Source of the DNA: Pelagophyceae sp. CCMP2097
Taxonomy: Eukaryota; Sar; Pelagophyceae
NCBI GenBank assembly: GCA_026770575.1
Contig: MU657571.1
Span: 35,950-46,286, forward strand
DNA length: 10,337 nt
Direction of reading: 5' to 3'
In this document: piece after piece, positions 6,286 through 10,337 of the stretch
Layout of the letters: each line of letters begins with the position of its first letter
How positions within the stretch are numbered: position 1 is the stretch's first letter
Notes under the pieces: generated by a model
Told to the model about the DNA's origin: nothing
Databases searched by the model: none
What the model saw: the letters and a program-made list of their open reading frames with translations, nothing else
Program-made: the position numbers and the translations under genes

Positions 6286-6750
6286 AATAAATCTTATCCT
6301 TAGAGTGATATTGAAACTTTGTTTCCTGACGTCGGAGAAGGGGCAAATCGACGGATTCGAGGCAATAAGGACCTTATCTCCCCGAATCCGTCGATTTGCC
6401 CCTTTTCAGAAGAGGAAAACAAAAAGCTACAATGTACGTCGTTTTCAATAATAACACCTTTCGACGACACCGCAGGCGGCGGGGAGGGGGCAACGGCAGG
6501 GGATTCTTATGGAATATCGACACAGTTTTCGACTGCGGGTCCGCCTGGCTAGTCAGATTCTTCGTGGGCGCCACCCCTGAAGTGATGCCGACCTCAAAAT
6601 GGCCTAGACGCGGCCGAATGAAAAATTAAGCTCGCCACGCGATTCTGCGCCCAAAACTACCCAAGAGCTGCACCAACCTCCCAGCGAATTAAGGAGCGCA
6701 ACACCGCGGCCCGGGTAGCCAACATTCTTAAAAACGCTCTCTTAAGAAGT
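6286..6750 (+). repeat. Module Z, copy 2
   Basis: This is the uninterrupted partner of 4776-5600. It is not followed by another X: the homology fades just after CTCTCTTAAG (6737-6746), and unique sequence leading to the kinase gene begins. Its right edge lies about 140 bp before the start codon at 6889, so it may supply part of that gene's upstream region. Confidence 0.65.
6338..6404. repeat. 22-bp perfect inverted repeat with nested stem
   Basis: Arms 6338-6359 and 6383-6404 are perfect complements with a 23-nt spacer. Inside the spacer ATAAGG (6365-6370) and CCTTAT (6372-6377) form a second stem with a one-base gap. The left arm is absent from Z copy 1. Confidence 0.8.
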
Positions 6751-6767
6751 GTTTCTCCACGAGCGTC

Positions 6768-6941
6768 ATGAAAAAAGAAGAAGACCAAAGAAGAACCAAT
6801 TTGGCGAGTGTTGGCAGAGGTGGACAGGTCACGAGTCGCTTCCTCGGCCTCCCAAGCGTAGGCGAGCGGTTTCGCGCCGCAGACGAGCATGGCGCCGCTG
6901 CTGGCGTGGGCGCTGGTGCCGTTGGGCTGCGCGAGCTTTGA
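6768..6941 (+). other. Upstream reading frame overlapping the kinase start, 57 codons
   Basis: An ATG at 6768 opens a frame that ends at TGA (6939-6941), 50 bases past the kinase ATG at 6889 and in another frame. The peptide begins MKKEEDQRRTNLASVG. If the transcript starts before 6768, this frame would compete with the main start. The transcript start is not visible, so it may simply lie outside the mRNA. Confidence 0.3.
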
Positions 6942-9935
6942 CGTGCCGGGCAGCTTTTTGCAGCTGCAGAGCGCGGCGCAGAGCTTCCAGCTCGCGGCCG
7001 CCGCGCAGCTCGGCGGGCCGCTGGACCTGCTCCAGGGCTGGCCGCCGCAGTTCAAAGCCGTCGACGTCGGCGCGCTCTGGGCGACGGAGGTGCGAAAAGT
7101 CATCTGACTCAGCGCCCGTAAAGGACGCCTCGAAAAGGGGACCGGCCGTACGCAAAGGAGCCATCGGTCGAGATGACGGAAGGCGTGTTGGGGCGGCGAC
7201 TGTAACGCCCATGAACGTCGTAGGAAACCAATGCCGTCGTCGGCGCTTCGGAACTGGCGACGCGCTTCGCGGACTCGACGCTGGCGGGCACGGTGGGCGC
7301 GCACGTTGGTCCGACGTACGGCGCCGAGGTGTTGGGTGCCGCGCTTGCGACGACGGCGCTGCTGCTGCCGGCGGTGGCGTGGGTCGGCGAGCGTGAGCGC
7401 GTCCGCCGCGGCCGCTTGGACGTCGAGGCGCCCGTCGACTTCGAGGTGCCCTACGCCGGCGGCGCGGACTCGTACGACCCGGCAGCGGCGGACATTTTTT
7501 ACGGCAAGCGGCCTCTAATGGTCGTGGAGCGTCTGGTGGGTTTGGTCCAGGCAACTGCGGCCTTCCAGGTCCAGCTCTTAATGGACTGGCGCTTCGGCAA
7601 CCTGGAGAAGAACCAACCGGTGCGCGCGCGCGAGGCCCTCGCCCTCGTCAACGAGCTCGGGCCGACGTTTATCAAGTTGGGCCAAGCCTTGTCCATCCGG
7701 ACGGACCTCATCCCAGAGGCGTACGCTCTGGAACTCCGGCAGCTGCAGGACGCCGTGCCGCCCTTCCCCGACGCAGTGGCCAAGGCGATCCTGAGGTCGT
7801 CGTTTGGGGTGCAGTCGCTGGACGAGATTTTCGAAAGCGTCTCGGAGCGCCCTATCGCCTCGGCCAGCATCGGCCAGGTCTACCGCGCGACGCTCAAGCC
7901 GGGGTCCTACGGCGTCGTCCAAAACGACGGGATGTCGCCAGACGTGGACCGCGGCCTCGGGCCCGTCGCGAGCGTGGCGCTCAAGGTGCAACGGCCGAAC
8001 GTCCTCGCCGAGATCGCGCTGGACCTGTACCTCCTTCGCCTCCTGACGCCGGTCCAGGCTCGAATCTCGAACTGGATCAACCGCGTGCCGACGGAGCAGG
8101 CGGACATTGACGTGGCGCTGGCGCTGGTCGACGAATGGGGCAGAGGCTTCGTCAACGAAGTCGACTACTTTGCCGAGGCGCGCAACACCGACGAGTTCTC
8201 GGCGGCCATGAAGGCGCGCGGCCTTGGTGCCGTCGTCGCGCCGCGCGTGGTCAAGGAGCTCTTGCGGCGGAACATCCTCGTCACGGAGTGGATCGACGGC
8301 ACGCGCCTCGACGCGTCGGCGTCGCCGGATGTGCCGCGGCTCTGCGGCGTCGCCATCAACGCGTACTTGACCATGTTGCTGGACACGGGCACGCTGCATT
8401 GCGACCCGCACCCGGGCAACCTGCTCCGGACCCTGGATGGTCGCTTGTGCATTTTGGACTGGGGCATGACGCTCCAGGTCCCAAAGGACCTGCAGTACGC
8501 CTTGCTCGAGTTCATCGCGCACATTAACACGAACAACCTCGACGAAGTCCCGCAAGACTTTGTAAACCTCGGCTTTACGCCGCCGGACAAGCTGGAGCAA
8601 GTCCGTTCCTCGGGCGTCACCGACGGCTTGTCGTTTATGCTGCGGCAGCTCTCGGGCGGCGGCGGTCCGTCGAAGATCCGCGAGCGCGTCAAGGCCGAGT
8701 TTGTGACATTGTACGGGGACGTGTCGGACGAGGAGCTCCGGGAAAAGGCCCGCGAGGACATGATCAAGCGCATGGAGACGCAGCTCGCCGCCGAGGGCGT
8801 CGACGTCCGCGGCGTCTCCAACGTCATGGAGGAAATGTCGCGCAGGAACCGCGAGCTGTTCCAGCTGCCGACGTGGGTCCTGTACGTCGTCCGCGCGTTC
8901 TCGACGCTCGAGGGCATCGGGCTCTCGGTGGACGAGGACTACGCCATCATCCAGGAGTGCTACCCGTACCTCGCCCGGCGCCTTTTCAAGGACGACTCGG
9001 TCCGGGCGCGCAAGGCTTTGTACGCAATGCTCTATGGCGCGCCCGACGAAGACGCGCCGAACGACGGCGCGTCGCACCAAGGCTTGGATCTGGACAAGCT
9101 GTCGGAGATGCTCGACGGCTTCTCCTCCTACTCGACGGCGACGTCGGGCGCCGAGCTCGCGCTGGGCCAATCGGCGGACGCGGCTGCGCGCGCGGGCGCC
9201 GCGGCGATGGACGCGCAGCGCGAGCTCGCGAGCGTCGTGTTGGCCAAGGACGGCAACTACGTGCAGGACCTGCTGCTCGAAGAGTCCGCGCGCTTCATCG
9301 ACGCATCGGTGCGCGCGGCCGTGTACGATGCGCTGCAGGCGACGCCGCTCATCGCCCGAGCCGCGCCCGCGAGCCAGAGTCCGTCACTGCTGGGCGGCGC
9401 GCCGCCCGCGGGCGACGTCGCTGCCGACGCGGACCTGCTGCGCCGCGCCGTCGCCGCGCTGCGCGGCCTGCCGCTGCCGGCGCGCCTCGCGCTGCTTCCG
9501 CTGACGGGCGGCATCGAGGCCGCCGCGACGCTGGCCAACGCCGTCTCGCCGCTCGTCACGCCGACCGAGGCGGACCGCAAGCTCTTGAGCGCGCTGGGCC
9601 GCATCTCGACGTCGATGGCCGGCGCCGCGCCCGCGGGCGGCGCCGCGGGCGTCGACGCGCAGGCGCTGCTGGCGCAGCTCGCCCCCCGCGGCGAGCTTGC
9701 GTCGCTGGCGACGGCGGACAACGCCGCCACGGCGGCGTTGATCGCGCGCCGCTTCACGGCGACGCTCCTCGAACGGTCTGCGCAGCGTGCGGCGCCGCTC
9801 GCCGACGGCCTCGCGGACGACAGCAACAACACGCCAGAGCGCGCCATCACCGCAGCGACGGCGCGCATCATCGCAGAGTCCGCGCGCCGCGCCTCCAAGG
9901 CGCTCCGCCCTGCCCGCCACGAGGGCAAGGACTAG
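6889..9935 (+). CDS. ABC1/ADCK (UbiB-family) atypical kinase, probably plastid-targeted; exons 6889-7089 and 7224-9935
   Basis: The spliced protein is 970 residues. Residues 1-16 form a hydrophobic signal peptide ending …LGCAS, with Phe at +1, matching the ASAF-type rule for plastid import in red-lineage algae. A hydrophobic stretch lies at about 103-122. Family motifs in order: KLGQ (218-221), the Ala-rich loop ASASIGQVY (279-287), VALKV with Lys321, the ExD motif in NEVDYFAEA (Glu379, Asp381), TEWIDG (421-426), HCDPHPGN (459-466, catalytic Asp461, Asn466) and LDWG (Asp479, in place of DFG). About 20 extra residues sit between the loop and Lys321. Residues 615-654 (LPTWVLYVVRAFSTLEGI … YPYLARRL) match the C-terminal block of plastid ABC1K proteins, and an Ala-rich tail of about 270 residues follows. 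Plant relatives act on prenylquinone and lipid metabolism at plastoglobules; that role here is inferred from the family. The start is the first ATG giving the signal peptide. The subgroup is not resolved. Confidence 0.9.
7090..7223 (+). other. Intron of the ABC1-family kinase gene (134 bp, phase 0)
   Basis: The exon-1 frame reads into a TGA at 7105-7107, and the main frame is closed upstream by TAG at 7221-7223, so the two must be joined by splicing. A donor GAG|GTGCGA at 7090 and an acceptor CGTAG|GA ending at 7223 fuse the frames exactly between codons. A branch-like CTGTAAC lies at 7200-7206. The polypyrimidine tract is weak. Another acceptor nearby cannot be ruled out. Confidence 0.65.
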
Positions 9936-10047
9936 ATGCCGCGACGGTTCGATGACTATAAATAAGACTCGCGACTTTTCGATGCACGTCCACGCCGGGC
10001 TTGCTGAAAATCACTGCCAAGAGCGCGCCCGCCATCTTCGTGACCAT
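9868..10047 (-). other. Possible first exon of a minus-strand gene, overlapping the kinase 3' end
   Basis: An ATG at 10047 (complement) lies 64 bp downstream of a minus-strand TATA-like box (10111-10118). The first 23 codons, MVTKMAGALLAVIFSKPGVDVHR, show coding-type base use by hand count: 19 of 23 third positions are G or C against 9 of 23 second positions. A GT follows shortly after (AAA|GTCGCG) as a possible donor. Beyond that the frame runs antisense to the kinase tail and loses character; it ends at 9868. An earlier ATG near 10079 in another frame weakens the case. Confidence 0.2.
9957..9964 (+). promoter_or_regulatory. TATA-like box, plus strand
   Basis: TATAAATA lies 21 bp after the kinase stop codon. 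A short frame some 30-90 bp downstream ends …AIFVTMAAPDDE before TGA near 10067, with high third-position GC but no clear start. A promoter role is only suggested by the sequence. Confidence 0.2.
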
Positions 10048-10110
10048 GGCAGCGCCCGACGACGAGTGAGGCAGACATTGCCACTTCACCCGTGAGGCGT
10101 GAGGGTTGAT

Positions 10111-10118
10111 TATTTATA
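10111..10118 (-). promoter_or_regulatory. TATA-like box, minus strand
   Basis: TATAAATA reads on the minus strand in a GC-rich setting, 64 bp before the ATG at 10047. The spacing suits a short 5' leader. No initiator motif was identified. Confidence 0.3.
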
Positions 10119-10163
10119 GGGGTCGCCTGGCTTCGGAGCTGGTGGATAAGAGGGATTCGGTGA

Positions 10164-10212
10164 GGTCGTGGGCGAGGGTAGGTAGGTCACGGTCGGTCGT
10201 GGGCGAGGGTAG
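10164..10212. repeat. 18-bp direct repeat, two copies
   Basis: GGTCGTGGGCGAGGGTAG occurs at 10164-10181 and again, identically, at 10195-10212, a 31-bp offset. If the minus TATA box is real, these lie 46-101 bp upstream of it and could be factor sites. Confidence 0.7.
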
Positions 10213-10269
10213 TCAGTTCGGAGGGGTCCCGTGGAGGGCGCGACGGGCGATGGAAGGTGTTTTGAATCT

Positions 10270-10309
10270 CCGTCCGGGACGGGCTGGTTGTAATGTTTGT
10301 CCGGGACGG
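10270..10309. repeat. GC dyad and its direct repeat
   Basis: CCGTCCGGGACGG (10270-10282) is a two-fold symmetric 13-mer. GTCCGGGACGG recurs at 10299-10309, 27 bp further on. Confidence 0.6.
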
Positions 10310-10337
10310 ACCGTTTGATGGGCTGCGATGCCACTCG

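Larger units (their letters stand above)
9936..10337. other. Downstream region of the kinase gene
   Basis: No recognised gene. The region holds two TATA-like boxes facing each other (9957-9964 plus, 10111-10118 minus), two copies of an 18-bp direct repeat (10164-10181 and 10195-10212) and GC-rich dyads at 10270-10309. No canonical AATAAA polyadenylation signal follows the stop at 9933-9935. A Pro-rich minus frame (10110-10334) ends inside the minus TATA box and lacks coding-type base use. Confidence 0.4.

Noticed and set aside
1..6290. The spaced recurrent hairpins as a CRISPR array
   Set aside because: The three copies are far apart and are part of a 476-bp element, with no regular short spacers and no cas-like genes.
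6657..7304. A 215-codon minus-strand frame over the kinase start
   Set aside because: It covers repeat, exon 1 and intron alike without any change in character, as expected of a shadow frame.
7578..9170. A 530-codon minus-strand open frame within the kinase gene
   Set aside because: It is the antisense shadow of a GC-rich coding exon. Its product is Arg/Val/His-rich with no domain, while the plus strand has all the ABC1-family motifs.
10110..10334. A Pro-rich 74-codon minus-strand protein
   Set aside because: Third-position GC is no higher than in the other positions, and the frame ends inside the TATA-like box. It reads better as upstream regulatory sequence.

Overview
The window looks like nuclear DNA of a GC-rich alga whose plastid descends from a red alga (a stramenopile such as a pelagophyte, or a similar lineage). 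Three things suggest this: a spliceosomal-type intron, a protein start that reads as a signal peptide followed by the +1 Phe typical of plastid import across four membranes, and tRNA-derived, SINE-like repeats. The clade is inferred and not certain. No bacterial operon structure is seen.

Layout. Bases 1-430 are the end of a repeat copy plus AT-rich DNA. Bases 475-1090 carry two short coding-like stretches facing each other, with the better one on the minus strand. Bases 1130-1896 have no convincing gene. A 476-bp composite repeat (module Y) fills 1897-2372 and is followed by a solo tRNA-like copy. Bases 2737-2982 look like the 3' end of a minus-strand gene, next to a GC-rich minisatellite (about 2966-3440) that is open in several frames. 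Bases 3812-4570 are non-coding apart from a strong inverted repeat. Bases 4571-6750 form a two-unit tandem array of modules X, Y and Z. Unit 1 lacks Y and carries a 388-bp MITE-like insertion. Unit 2 has a complete Y.

The one confidently identified gene begins about 140 bp after the array. It is a two-exon, 970-residue ABC1/ADCK (UbiB-family) atypical kinase, probably plastid-targeted (6889-7089 joined to 7224-9935). In plants and algae such proteins act on prenylquinone and lipid metabolism at plastoglobules or thylakoids. Bases 9936-10337 hold two facing TATA-like boxes, a possible minus-strand first exon and short GC-rich direct repeats.

The most unusual structure is module Y. Read on the minus strand it has a long, nearly perfect hairpin, a tetranucleotide repeat, a tRNA-like stretch with a B box and a closed 7-bp acceptor stem, and then an A-rich stretch. 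The hairpin occurs three times in the window with one non-Watson-Crick position, which becomes a G-U wobble only if the minus strand is the RNA. A separate hairpin at 4179-4241 shows the same strand preference at both of its mismatches.
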